64,000 nucleotides of DNA from Siphonodentalium dalli. Its lineage: Eukaryota > Mollusca > Scaphopoda > Gadilida > Siphonodentaliidae. A program made the position numbers and the translations under genes. The DNA lies in NCBI GenBank assembly GCA_032622095.1, contig CP136061.1, forward strand, positions 215,110,373-215,174,372, given 5' to 3'. Each line of letters opens with the position of its first letter. Position 1 is the first letter of the stretch. Under the pieces are notes generated by a model. That model was given only the letters and a program-made list of their open reading frames with translations. It ran no database searches and was not told the origin of the DNA. Shown piece by piece: positions 20,206 to 31,678 of this stretch.

Positions 20206-21600
20206 CGGCCCCCAGATGAGGGTAGTGTCACACGAAAGGGTAGAAATTTTGACGCTATCTCCAATTATCCTTGTAGATCGGCCCCCAGATGAGGGTAGTG
20301 TCACACGAAAGGATAGAATTTTGACGCTATCTCCAATTATCCTTGCCCCATGGGGGTTCCAAAACACTGAGGTATCCAGGGCGAAGCAGGTGGAAAATAT
20401 ATTTTTTTGACCTTTTTGGTGTTTTTGACCTGCAAATTTCAGTATAATCAGGAAAACCAATAAATAAGACAAATGTTGAATATCAGATATTTATTCTATC
20501 TGGGTTGCTTAACATTTATGATGTGCAATAAGTTATATTGTCCAACAATTTTTGTGAAAAATTCACGAAAATGCCCAAAAAAAAGGCATAAATTGCAGTG
20601 CTTTTTCAAATAAGATTTCCTATAAAATTTTCCTTTTTTGGTATAAAGCTCTCATTGGTGCATCAAAATTTTCAGCATTATATACCTGATTTATTAATAT
20701 CAACATCACAAGCAATGATATCCAACAAGCCAAGATATTTCCACAACCCCTAAAACTGATTTTCTATCTGAAAATACCTGTCAAGTCAGAATAGCCCGTT
20801 TTCGTTCGGTTTTGTTAACCATGCAGTTCAGAGTCTTATCATATATCATGGAATTAGGATGTATCTGAGGAGGTTTATGTTATGGTAGAGTCTATTTTTG
20901 TTTAAATGCTAAAATTTAGATTATTTTTAAGTGAAAAATTCCCATGACTTTGTCAGTTTTAAGGATACAGCTCATCCCCAATATCAGACATGAAATGCTA
21001 TAACCATCTACCAGACCAAATTAAGAAATAATGTAAAACTTAACCCTACCCCAAGATAGTTTTCTCAATGCTTTCAATTTTATGCTATACTAAACTCGAA
21101 AGGTCATTCATACCAGTTGATAGAATTCATATAATAAATTGCAATAGTTCTGCCCATGGATTATGCAATCTCATCTGTGGTTGAGTTGGCAACGGTTGCA
21201 AGTCTCCACTGTTTTGCTATCATGTTGGCTCGTTTTGAGTGTATAATTAAAGATTCCTCACATGGTGGAAGTGCAGAAAGATCAAGTACCTTCTGCTGAT
21301 CCTCGAACTTCTGCTGGAACATTATCCGCCTAGCTTTATTCACTTTTCTCAAATGTTGAACATATAAGGCACATGCTAATTCCTCGAGTGTAGTAAGCGT
21401 GTCACTGTCAAACAATATGCCATGACTTCCATATATTTTGATCATCTTTCCAGCAACTTCCAGACAAGTTTTTTTCCTTTTTGGAAGGTAATCATTATCC
21501 GTGAAGGAATGGAACCCAATAACTGTATTCTTCTGTACATTTGACATCTCCATATCACTGACTTTAATCACCTGCCCATTAGCATCAAAATTGATTAACT
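20206..21600 (-). mobile_element. Transposon-like element carrying an FHSFTG/LPPC gene, minus-strand copy
   Basis: About 1.4 kb is the reverse complement of 27870-29352, with long stretches of near identity (for example ATACCTGATTTATTAATATC). On the - strand it holds a gene remnant (21161-21571) followed by about 900 bp of conserved non-coding sequence. The far end (20206-20340) is a 74 bp segment in tandem duplicate, marked by CCCCCAGATGAGGGTAGTG. Termini and target duplication are not clear. Confidence 0.6.
21161..21571 (-). pseudogene. FHSFTG...LPPC-type transposon-associated protein, remnant
   Basis: The 136-codon reading frame carries GFHSFTDNDYLPKRKKTCLE, LEELACALYV, LSALPPCEESL and HSKRANMIAKQWRLA, in the order seen in a widespread uncharacterised invertebrate family (FHAFTGCD, LPPC, RANYQ and W motifs) that is often multi-copy and transposon-associated. 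Function is unknown. Compared with the + copy it lacks about 125 bp between NSTT and DEIA, removing the HGW-containing end. The N-terminal body of such proteins is absent. The recognition is from memory; the two-copy comparison is direct. Confidence 0.6.
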
Positions 21601-21699
21601 ATTATCAGGGGGAAATCATTTAACGTTTCCTACATCATGCATAAAAGCCATCAAGATGGAGAATTCTCTGACATGATATCTCTATCGATTAATATATCG

Positions 21700-22795
21700 T
21701 TGAGTTATTGTGGAAAGCAATAGCAACCCAAGGTACACATGTACAACCAACCCAGTAACATAGTCACCCCATATATACACATAAACACCACATAAATGAC
21801 AAGATAGTCACTCACTCTATAGTCTATACACACCTGACTCATGATCATATAGTCACTCCATGTATACCTATTCACCACTTTCATGATCATAAGTCAATCC
21901 TTGTATGCCTATTCATCTCACCATTGGCCATATGGTCAATCCCCGTATACCTATTCGCCATGGCCAAAATAGCCATTCAAGACTGATGATAAACATATAC
22001 ACCCCATCCATGACCACAGTCACTCCATGTATACATATGCATCTCACCATTGGCCATATAGCCACTCGCTTTATATACGTACCCCTCACCCATGACCATA
22101 TATATCCACACTCGTGTATACCTGTACACCCCACACATGCCCATGCAGGCACACGAAGTATACTCATACACCTGACCCATGACCATATAGTCACCCCCTG
22201 TGTACCTATTCAACATATTCATGATTATACAGTCAATAATTGTAAACCTATTCACCTCACCATTGGGCATACGTCACTCGCTGTATACATGTTCACCAAA
22301 CCCATGGCAAAATAGCCACGCAAGATATACTTATACTCCCAACCATGACAATAGAATCACTCCAGGTAAACATATGCAGCTCACTAATGGCGATATAGCC
22401 ACTCACTGTATACACATACCTCTCCATAACCATACAACCACACTTGTGTATACCCATACACGTGACCATGCAGGCACTCCAGGTATACTCCTACACCTGA
22501 CCCATGACCATATAGTCACTCCCTCTATACCTATTCACCACATTCATGATCATACAGTCACTCCTTGTATACCTGTTCACTTCAACATTGCATGGCCATA
22601 CAGTCACTCCCTGAAAACATATTCACCTCACTATTGGCCATAGAGTAACTCACTGTATACATATTTGCCACGTCAATAGTCATAGCCACTCGATATATAC
22701 ATCCACACATGACAATCCACACGCTTGTTAATGACAATTCAGCATACATCAGGTACACATGTACACATTATGACTACTGCCATTCCATGTACACC
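21700..22795 (+). repeat. ~40 bp satellite-like array, left part
   Basis: Imperfect units of about 40 bp with landmarks CCATATAGTCACTCCNTGTA, TATACCTATTCACC and CATGACCATA. All frames are fairly open and produce His/Thr/Tyr-rich nonsense ORFs on both strands. The array resumes at 26366 after the LINE, so the LINE inserted into it. Confidence 0.75.
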
Positions 22796-22799
22796 TATA

Positions 22800-23351
22800 T
22801 GACAGAGAACAGGCTGGAGAAGTACAAGATGGAACAGAAGCTGCTAAAACTACCTCAACAGAAACTGTAAGGAAGGAAATAAATGAGGCAATTAAAGAAC
22901 ATAGGAAGTTCGAAGCAGACAACCAGTTGAGGAAGAAGAATATAATCGTCTTCAATATTGAAGAATCTGAAGCCGAGGATAGTACAAGAGCAAGAGAGGA
23001 GGATTTGGTGAAATACAGTGATCTCTGCGAACGAATAGAAGTAGAGGCACACACAGTGGGTGATATAAAACAGATTATCCGACTGGGAAAGAAAAGGAAA
23101 ATCCACGCCCACTCAGAGTGACATACAAAGAGCAAACAGTGAAAGATAGAGCACTGAAAGCTGGAGCAAAGTTGAAGGAGAAGAAGGAGAGGGCAACATT
23201 CACAAATGATCTGTGCAAAGCAGATAGAGAAGAAAGGAAAGCGTGTATCGAGGAGGCCAAGAAAAGAACATCGGAATCACCAGAATGGTTCTTCCAAGTC
23301 CGGGGCACTCCATGGACACTGAAAAAAGTGAAGAAGAAGGAATCGGAGTGA
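22800..23351 (+). pseudogene. LINE ORF1 (RRM-like nucleic-acid binding), frameshifted
   Basis: The frame reads RKKNIIVFNIEESEAEDS and IKQIIRLGKK, then shifts by one base at about 23098-23104 and continues LRVTYKEQTVKDRALKAG to a stop at 23349-23351. The order RKNNI-F-, RLG, PRPLRV-, NDL is that of CR1/L1-type ORF1 RRM domains. No start codon is clear at the 5' end. The product would bind the element RNA. Confidence 0.7.
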
Positions 23352-23397
23352 AGCCACAGAGAAGACAAAATGTAAATACGTTATTGCAAAGCACAAA

Positions 23398-26219
23398 ATG
23401 CACAAGGTGGAGGGACTGAAGATTTTACTCTTAAATGCAGACAGTGTTCTCAACAAACTAAATGAGCTGCGACAAATAATTGAGGAAGAAAAGTACGACA
23501 TAATTAGCATCACCGAAGCAAAGCCAAAAAATCTCAAAGAGATCTTACCGGTTGCACTTTACTCAGTAGATGGCTATCAGATGTTCCACATGAATCTTAC
23601 TTCAAAGGAAGGGAGAGGAGTGATTATATATATAAAAGAAGAAATCAAAGCAGAGGAGTTATCAACTATAGAAGAATACAGTGAGACAGTATGGGTTGAA
23701 GTTCCACTACAAAATAAAGACAAACTTGTCATTGGCACAGTATACAGAAGCCCAAATAATACCACTGAGGAAAAGGACAAAATACTAAAAAGGGTGCTGA
23801 AGAAGATATGCAATGATAAGAAGAACACCCATATACTGATAATAGGAGACCTGAACCACCCAACTATCAACTGGGAAAAACATACGTCATCAGACAAGAA
23901 AGGAAGTATTCCTGAAGACAGTTGACAAATGCTACCTAACACAACACGTAAAGGAGGCAACAAGATATAGACATGGACAGAAAGCAAATGTACTGGATCT
24001 AGTCCTAACCAACGAAGCAAATATGGTTCAAAATCTGGAGATTGGGAACCCCCTAGGGAAGAGTGATCACTGCTCCATTAGTTTCTACTATAAATGCTAT
24101 AGCGTAAAAAAAACAAGGATTGAAGAAGAAACAATATGCTGCAGGAAACTATGACAAAATGAGGGAAGATAGATTGGAAAGGAGTATTTGAGGACTGTAA
24201 TAACGACATCAACATCCAGTGGAAGAGATTCTGCCTAGTACTCGAAGAAGCTACAGACAAACACATACCAGAAAGAAATACATCCAGCAAAAAAAATAGA
24301 ATGCCGCTAGATGCAAAAACAAGAGAGGTGGTGAGGAAGAAGCATAGAGCTTGGACTCGCTATATGGAAAACAGGACACAACAAAACTATAACATATATA
24401 CAAAATATAGGAACCAAGTGAGAAATTTGACAAGGAAGAAGCAGAAAAATCACGAACGAGATATTGCTGACCAAGCTAAAGATAACCCCAAAAAAATATG
24501 GGACTATGTATCGAGACGTACGAAGACGAAGACAGGGATAGCAAACCTAGAGAAAGCAGATGGAAGTGTAACAACAAGCGATAAGGAGAAAGCAGAAGTG
24601 TTAGCAGATTTCTTCTCCGAAGTATTCACACGGGAACCTAAAGGAAACATCCCAGATATAGATATGAAGACAATAAAGCATGAGATGGAAGACCTTGAAG
24701 TGACTGCAGAGGGAGTAGAGATTAGGCTATCAAAACTCAAACCATGCAAGTCCCAGGGTCCTCACAATATACACCCTAAAATCCTAAAAGAGCTAGCGAA
24801 GGAACTAAGCATACCAATATCACAAATCTTCAATAACAGCATACGACTAGGAATATTACCAAATGAATGGAAAACAGCAAACATATCTGCTATATACAAA
24901 AAGGGGGAAAATCTAAACCAAACAACTATCGCCCAGTCAGCCTAACCAGTATAGTTGGCAAAGCTCTGGAGGCAAGAATAAGGGATAAAATAATGGACCA
25001 TATGAGAAATAACCAACTATTTAGTAAGAAGCAATTTGGGTTCATCAAGGGACGATCTACAACATTACAGCTACTGCACTCATTGGAAAAGAGGACCAAG
25101 ACCATAAATGAAGGATATGCAACACATGTAATTTATATGGACTTCCAGAAAGCATTTGATACTGTTCCACATCAAAGACTACTGCATAAAGCAAGAAGCT
25201 ACGGAATAAATGGGAATATATTGGAATGGATAGAGAATTTTTTATAGGGAAGACAACAAAGAGTGATGATAAATGGCGAAGCGTCAACAACACGAGAAGT
25301 AATAAGTGGAATACCCCAAGGAAGCGTGCTCGGACCCATATTATTTGTCATATATATAAATGACCTCCCATCCAACGTCAAATCGGATGTCATGATGTTT
25401 GCAGACGACACTAAAATTTACAGGGAAATACAGGGTATATCAGATGTGGATGCATTACAGAATGACTTAGATGAACTCCAGACATGGTCAGACAAGTGGC
25501 TTTTGAAATTTCACCCAGATAAATGTGTGACAATGAACATTGGCACGAAAACAGAAGAGCCAATCTATCACATGAAGAACAAAGATGGACAATATGTACA
25601 ACTAAAGGAGGTAAATGAAGAGAAAGATATAGGAGTCACAACTGATAACAAACTGAAATTTGACCAACATATAAATGAGAAAATACAGAAAGCAAATGCA
25701 GTTACGCACATGGACACCAAAACAATGCTGAAACTATACAAAAGTCTGGTGAGACCACATCTAGAATATGCCCAACCGGCCTGGAGTCCACATTTAAAGA
25801 AAGACATTGAAATGCTCGAGAAAGTCCAAAAAAGATTCACAAAACTAATACCAGAATTAAAAGAGCTACCATATGAAGAAAGACTAAAGAAGCTAAATAT
25901 ACCAACACTTAACTACAGAAGAATACGAGGAGATATGATAGAATGCTTCAAGATATTTAACACCTATGATCCGGAAGTGAATGACATATTAAGAAGAAGC
26001 ACCGAACTCAGAACCAGAGGACATAATTCTAAATTATTTCTGGAAGGAGCAAACAGGGATGTGAGGAAATACTCATTCAGCCTAAGAGTGGTGGAGCCAT
26101 GGAATCATCTAGCAGAAAAAGTCGTCTATGCAGAAGACATGAATTCATTCAAAAACAATCTCGATTACCATTGGCAGAACCAAGAAATTAAATTAAATTT
26201 TGAGGCTGACAGACCCTGA
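23398..26219 (+). pseudogene. LINE ORF2: endonuclease and reverse transcriptase, broken
   Basis: The endonuclease part has LNADSVLNKLNELRQII, ISITEAKP, VIGTVYRSPNN, IIGDLNHPTINW, LDLVLTNE and the catalytic SDH at 24062-24070. The RT part has SQGPHNIHPKILKELA, NYRPVSLTSIVGKALE, QFGFIKGRST, YMDFQKAFDTVPHQRL, GIPQGSVLGPILFVIYINDL and the catalytic FADD at 25398-25409. The C-terminal block LYKSLVRPHLEYAQPAWSPH is typical of the CR1 clade. Lesions: frameshift near 23905, further shifts at 24110-24300, a frameshift near 24910, and an in-frame TAG at 25245-25247. Confidence 0.88.
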
Positions 26220-26365
26220 TACGATCAGTCAAACAAAAAACAAAAATTCAGGAGAGTTCGGAGAAATAGAAGATGAAGAATCAGAGGTGGATATAGTGGC
26301 ATCTATAGAAGCCAGCGTCCACTAACAACATAAGGTTACATAATGTATAAGGTTTACACATAGCT

Positions 26366-27370
26366 GCACATCTATTTATCCATTCACCCCACCCATGATC
26401 ATACAGACAACACATGTATACATATACACCTACCTGTGAAAATACAGCCACACAAGGTACACCTGTACATCCCACCCATGACCACACAGTCACTCCATAT
26501 ATACAAAAACACACATATGACCATGTAGGTACTCTCGTTATTTACATTAAAGGTACTCAACCCGATAAAACTCCTCTCAATTACTATTTCAATGGCTTCG
26601 GGGGTCAAAAATATTTGATTCGAGTCGAGGAAGTCACCCATCAAAGCTCAGATTTGTTAGATATCGATTTTAGAAATCTATTATTTTTCATTATCGGGAA
26701 TTCTTTCTGGCCCAGAAGATAGTAAAAAATTCGTTATTATTACCCACTTGATTATAGAGTTATCCATCCTTGTCTGTTTGAATAGAATTTTGGCGTAAAA
26801 TCTCGAGCATGTTACCAAATTGACGGCAGTTATAAGTACTCATCTCGAGAACATAAGAATTTTCAAAAATCAATATCTAATGACTCTGAGCTTTGTTTGA
26901 TGGGTTCCTCGACTCGAATCAAATATGTTTTACCCCCAAAGCCAAAGAAATAGTAATATAGGACCCTCTGATCGGATTGTTGTTGTTGGAATCTGTTGAG
27001 ATGGGGACCCTCTTTACGGGTTGAGTACCTTTAACCACAGCAATGCCCATTGAGCCACATTGTGTACACCTGTACTGGGTAGTCATATCCATACAACCAT
27101 ACAGTCACTTCCTGTATACCTATTCACCTCACACATGACCATACACACACTCCTTGCATACCTATACATCTCACCATGGCCACCCCTTTCATGACCATAT
27201 AGCTAATCATGTACACCTATTCACATCATTCATGACCATACAATAACTCCCTTTAACATAGTCACCCCATATATACACATAAACACCCACATAAATGACA
27301 AGATAGTCACTCACTCTATACACACCTGACTCATGATCATATAGTCACTCCATGTATACCTATTCACCCT
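26366..27370 (+). repeat. ~40 bp satellite-like array, right part, interrupted by a MITE
   Basis: This continues the array of 21700-22795 in the same orientation. 27256-27369 is nearly identical to 21757-21875 (ATAGTCACCCCATATATACA and on). A TTAA MITE of family A interrupts it at 26551-27030. Confidence 0.75.
26551..27030. mobile_element. TTAA MITE family A
   Basis: It begins AGGTACTCAACCCG and ends CGGGTTGAGTACCT, flanked by TTAA at 26547 and 27031. The two terminal thirds are inverted repeats, and a GTTGTTGTTGG motif with GGGGACCCTC lies near the right end. It is inserted in the satellite. Confidence 0.85.
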
Positions 27371-27779
27371 GGGGGGGGACAAATAAGGCAACTTTTAAAT
27401 TAATTTGTTATGCCCCATAAGGAAATGGGACAACCAGAATAGAACATTTAGTTGTCAGTTGATTAGCTAACATGTAAAATAACCAAGTGAGTCACAATTT
27501 GCTACATTTTCGGAAACGCAGAGAATAATGTTCGGGATATATGTAAAAAATGGTTGCCATTTTGAGTAATTTGGTTTATAAAAACATTAGTGTGACACAT
27601 TTAATGTAGATCTAAACATTAAACGCATTTCATACCAAACATAGCTACATTTTATTTGAATTTTTTGTGCCGTTATTTATGTCAAGTTTGTGAGAGAAAA
27701 ATCCAATATTTCTGGTAATGGACGTCAGTGGTGACAATAGTAAAAATTAACTAAGGTGCATCAGACATGTTAGTGTTCA

Positions 27780-29352
27780 ATGTATAGAAGGCAGAATAGC
27801 CAATTTTATACATCAACCGCGATTGCGGGACACGCTAGGTCAATATCTACTGTTTCCACATTTTGGCAGCCAAATATACAGAAGAATGCAGTTGTTGGGT
27901 TCCATTCCTTCACAGGAATAATAATAATTACCTTTCATCGTTGTTCCGAAAAGGAAAAAAACATTTCTGGAAGTTGCTGGAAAGACCATCAAGATATATG
28001 GAAGTCATGGCTTACTTTGGAACGAATTGGGTTTTGGACAGTGACACGCTTAATACAATCAAGGAGTTAGCATGTATGGTCCACATTCGAGAAAAGTGAA
28101 TTAAGCTGGGTGGGTAAAAAGTTCCAGCAGAAGTTCGAGAATCAGCAAAAGGTAGTTGATCTTTCTGCACTTCCACCATGTGAGGAATCTTTAATTCTAC
28201 ACTCAAAACGAGCCAACATTATAGCAAAACAGTGGAGACTTGCAACCGTTGCCAAATCAACCACTCCCGGTGTAGCACTTCATGGATGGACGGCCGATAG
28301 GCAGCCTGAGTTGTTTGAACCATTCAAGATGTCGCACAGAAATTCTATTGACTGATACCATCGCAATTGATGAAATTGATAGTGACAATGAAGATGAGAT
28401 TACATAATCCGTGGGCAGAACTATTGCAATGTATGATATGAATTCTATCAACTAGTATGAACGACTTTCAAGTTTAGTATAGCATAAAATTGAAAGCATT
28501 GAGAACACTATCTTCGGGTAGGGTTAAGTTTTACTTTATTTCTTAATTCTAGTCTGGTACATGATTATAGCATTTCATGTCTGATACTGGGGAAGAATTT
28601 GTGCTTATTGTTGTGCATGTTGTGCAGCTGTATCCATAAAACTGACAAAGTCTTGGGAATTTTTCAAAAAGATTTCACTTAAAAATAATCAAAATTTTAG
28701 CCAATTTACCCCCAAAAAAAATCAAATAGTTAAACAAAATAGACTCTACCATAACATAAACCTCCTGAGATATATTGGTTAACAAAACGGAATGAAAACG
28801 GGCTATTCTGACTTGACTGGTATTTTCAGATAGAAAATCAGTTTTAGGGGGGTGGGTTAAGTTTTGGAAATATCTCGACTTGTTGGATATCGTTGCTTGT
28901 GATGTTGATATTAATAAATCAGGTATATAATGCTGAAAAATTTTATGCACCAATGAGAGCTTTATAACAAAATGTTTTATAGGAAATCATCTGGAAAACT
29001 TTTTTGAAAAAGCACTGCAATTTATGCATTTTTTGGGCATTTTCGTGAATTTTTCACAAAAATTGTTGGATAATATAACTTTTTGCACTTCATAAATGTT
29101 AAGCAACCCAGATAGAATAAATATCTGATATTCAAGTATATTTTATTCAACATTTGTCTTATTCTTTTAGTTTTCCTGATTATACTGAAATTTGCAGGTC
29201 AAAAACATCAAAAAGGTAAAAAAAATAAAATATTTTCCACCTGCTCCGCCCTGGATACCTCAGTGTTTTGGAACCCCCATGAGGCAAGGATAATTGGAGA
29301 TAGCTTCAAAATTTCTACCCTTTCGTGTGACACACTACCCTCGTCTAGTGGC
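27780..29352 (+). mobile_element. Transposon-like element carrying an FHSFTG/LPPC gene, plus-strand copy
   Basis: This is the inverted partner of 20206-21600. The coding remnant is at its left and the conserved non-coding 900 bp (ATCTTCGGGTAGGGTTAAG to GATACCTCAGTGTTTTGG) at its right, ending with the ACACTACCCTCGTCTAG block. It keeps sequence that the other copy has lost in the gene's 3' end. Confidence 0.6.
27863..28405 (+). pseudogene. FHSFTG...LPPC-type transposon-associated protein, remnant
   Basis: Fragments in shifting frames: GFHSFTG, SLFRKGKK, SDTLNTIKELACMV, LSALPPCEESLILHSKRAN, KQWRLATVAK, GVALHGWTADRQPELFE and an acidic end (IDEIDSDNEDEIT). At least three frameshifts separate them. 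It is the better preserved copy at its 3' end, and the acidic terminus after the HGW block matches the family. Confidence 0.6.
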
Positions 29353-29354
29353 CT

Positions 29355-29860
29355 CTAGATGGTAGCCATCGATTTTTTACCGAAATTTGTCAAAAATATT
29401 GACTCCATCGGCACACCCTGCAGCCCACATTTAATATGCCCCCGACCCCCCCCCCCCCCCCCCAAGGAGGATTTGGGGGTATATAGTATATACTTTTTTC
29501 CAGATTTATGGTCCTTTGCTGGACTTTGTGTAAAATGCATCAACGCATCCATAACAAACATTATGCTGTGTATGTCTTTATTATTTGATAGCATAGGTGG
29601 TGAGAAAGGATATCCACATACTACGGGTTTCGTCCATTAATTTTTTACCAGAGTTACGGCCCTTGTTTGACTTGGAAATTTGTGAATTTTGTGTCCGAAA
29701 GTACATCTGTATGAATATTTCAGCTTGCACCTTGGGCATGCATCATCAAATTTTGTTGTGCTTTGGTATATTGATAGCCATATGGCGCGCGTCTTGGTGT
29801 TGCACTTGTTTGAAGAATTGTTTTGAAAATTTACATTCATGTTAGATAATTAGATAATTA
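29355..29860. repeat. Mollusc-type dispersed repeat with poly-C run
   Basis: The sequence contains TTTTTTACCGAAATTTGTC, a C run of about 17 at 29448-29463, GGGGGTATATAGTATATAC and TTTTTTACCAGAGTTACGGC. It resembles the CCGTCC-head element bodies elsewhere in the window but lacks the head. 29861-30270 shows nothing I can name. Confidence 0.35.
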
Positions 29861-30277
29861 TCCATAATAATAGATTCCTGCTCCCTGTGAGCACGCCCTG
29901 AAGCCACCGTTTTTCATCCAATTGATCCCAAATTTCATGTGGCTATTCTGGTTGACCTCTGATATTGCTTAAACATTTAAACTTGCCGCATTCCTTATCG
30001 CTCCATCGACCGTAATGTATGACATTATCCCCTCTCTAAGTTGAGCTACAGTGTCATTGACATTTTCATTTCAGGTGTTTTATTGGAACCTATATAAGTT
30101 TGAGTTCAATGCAGATTTTCCAAGCTATAATTTTGTTGCTATCCAACAAATAAATATCCAAATAAAACCTATTTAATGAAATATCAATTACAATGTATAT
30201 GAATAAAGATTTATGTTCCCCAAATTAAGGAAGAGATCCTGGTCATCCTTTAGAAAACGTCAATGGAAGCGACTTAA

Positions 30278-30628
30278 AGTGATGTGAAACACTGCGATAG
30301 GGTGATCAAATAGAAATTGAGAATAATCTTGCTCAAAGTAGTTATTTTTACAAATATTATATCCAAATTGGCAACACACCGTCATTCTTATATATTAATT
30401 AATTGCAGTGATTTTCGAAGGTGAAATCGTTTTCGTTAGTTTATCGCAGACAGTTGCGTCCCGAATCGAGAAGTAAATATTTACAATTGAGGGTAGTTCA
30501 GACGATGATTTCTATGGAGTGGCCGTACGGTCGATTTGCTTGTAATTTTCGGCGATGTTACTAAAATGCTACATTTCTCCAGTTGACATAGCGCCTTGAT
30601 ACTAACTTAACAGGTCCATAATATGTCT
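30278..30628 (+). mobile_element. TTAA MITE family E (AGTGATGTGAAACAC start), copy 1
   Basis: It runs from AGTGATGTGAAACACTGCGA to CCATAATATGTCT, with TTAA at 30274-30277 and 30629-30632. Only the terminal few bases are inverted. Other copies lie at 37658-38473, 42261-42911 and 52703-53070. An internal landmark is CAGACGATG. Confidence 0.75.
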
Positions 30629-30724
30629 TTAAGGGTACGTTTACACATTATGTGTTAGATGTATTCAAATCAAGAATTTTAGTTTTAAGTGATAAAATTG
30701 ATTTAAAAGCTGTATCAGCCATTA

Positions 30725-31205
30725 GATCATGCCATGAATCTACTCTTGCTAACGCCTGCAGAGATCATATTCCACCAGTACAAAACCTTGGAACTTTTTG
30801 GAGTTTTGACAGGGAACCTATAAAAAGTCGAAAAAATAACGCATGTAATATATTTCTTAGTTATTATCTGATAATGTACTTCACTGAAGGTGAAGGTCTC
30901 AACTCGAAATTGCATGCTTTTCGGTGACTTTTCTGAGCCGATATCGCCGTAAACATTGAATTAATTACCCAGGAGAAATTGCATGTAAGAGACTCAAAGC
31001 AAAATCGCTCACAAATTCACTTAAATCGTGCAATTTCGAGTTGGGACCTTCACCTACAGTGAAGTACATTATTAAGAAACAGATAATAAGTAAGAAATAT
31101 ATATATTCCCTGCAATTATTTTTTGAGTTTATAAGGTTCAAAAAGTTCCAAGGAGTTGTACTGGTGGAATATGATCACTATACGGGCGTATATAGAAAGA
31201 GCACA
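30725..31205. mobile_element. MITE family F (GATCATGCCATG ends), left part
   Basis: The left end GATCATGCCATGAATCTACT and inner GAGATCATATTCCACCAGTA recur inverted at 31157-31195. Central inverted blocks contain CGAAATTGCATG and TCGTGCAATTTCG. The right terminal GGCATGATC is not here but appears at 35713-35721, so the element seems to be split by the insertion at 31212-35707. Confidence 0.65.
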
Positions 31206-31678
31206 GATCGTGAGGGGGGCCACCCCACCCCCTCTGGCATCCGGCCTAAAATGGGGGGGGGGGTGGCATCTGGAATACTCCATAACAGAGGGTGGCATCC
31301 GGAATACTATTTATACCAATTTAACCCATTGTTGCAAACCGTTTATAGCTAAAACAACGCATTTGGTAGTATCAAATGTGCATTCTATATATATATACCC
31401 AAAGAAAGAATGAGACGTGGGAGTGCTATGCAACTATCCCTTTACGTTGCTCCATTCCGTCTCCGTGTCACAGCAGAAAAACCTTCCATGGGGGAATTCT
31501 GGGTCAGGTTTTAGCCTCTTCAATGATATTTTTGTTTTGAAATTCGCCACACCCAACGATACTCATTGATGAGGAGGGTTTTTAGCTCCGATAATGAAAT
31601 ATTTGTTCCATTTGACAGAGACAAACAAAAACTCCGCTGTTCCGGTGGCGTGATGAACTGAATTCCATCCGGAACGAT

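Larger units (their letters stand above)
22800..26366 (+). mobile_element. CR1-clade non-LTR retrotransposon (LINE), nearly full length but broken
   Basis: An ORF1 with a coiled and basic RRM-like protein is followed by an ORF2 with apurinic-type endonuclease, reverse transcriptase and a CR1-like C-terminal region. It lies within a ~40 bp satellite that continues on both sides. After the ORF2 stop at 26219 comes an A-rich 3' UTR ending near an ATAAGGTT-type short repeat (26328-26358). Several frameshifts and one stop show it is inactive. Both ends are estimated from where the satellite resumes. Confidence 0.85.

Noticed and set aside
21905-22643. Long His/Thr-rich ORFs on both strands
   Set aside because: They are by-products of the ~40 bp satellite, and the same array continues after the LINE.
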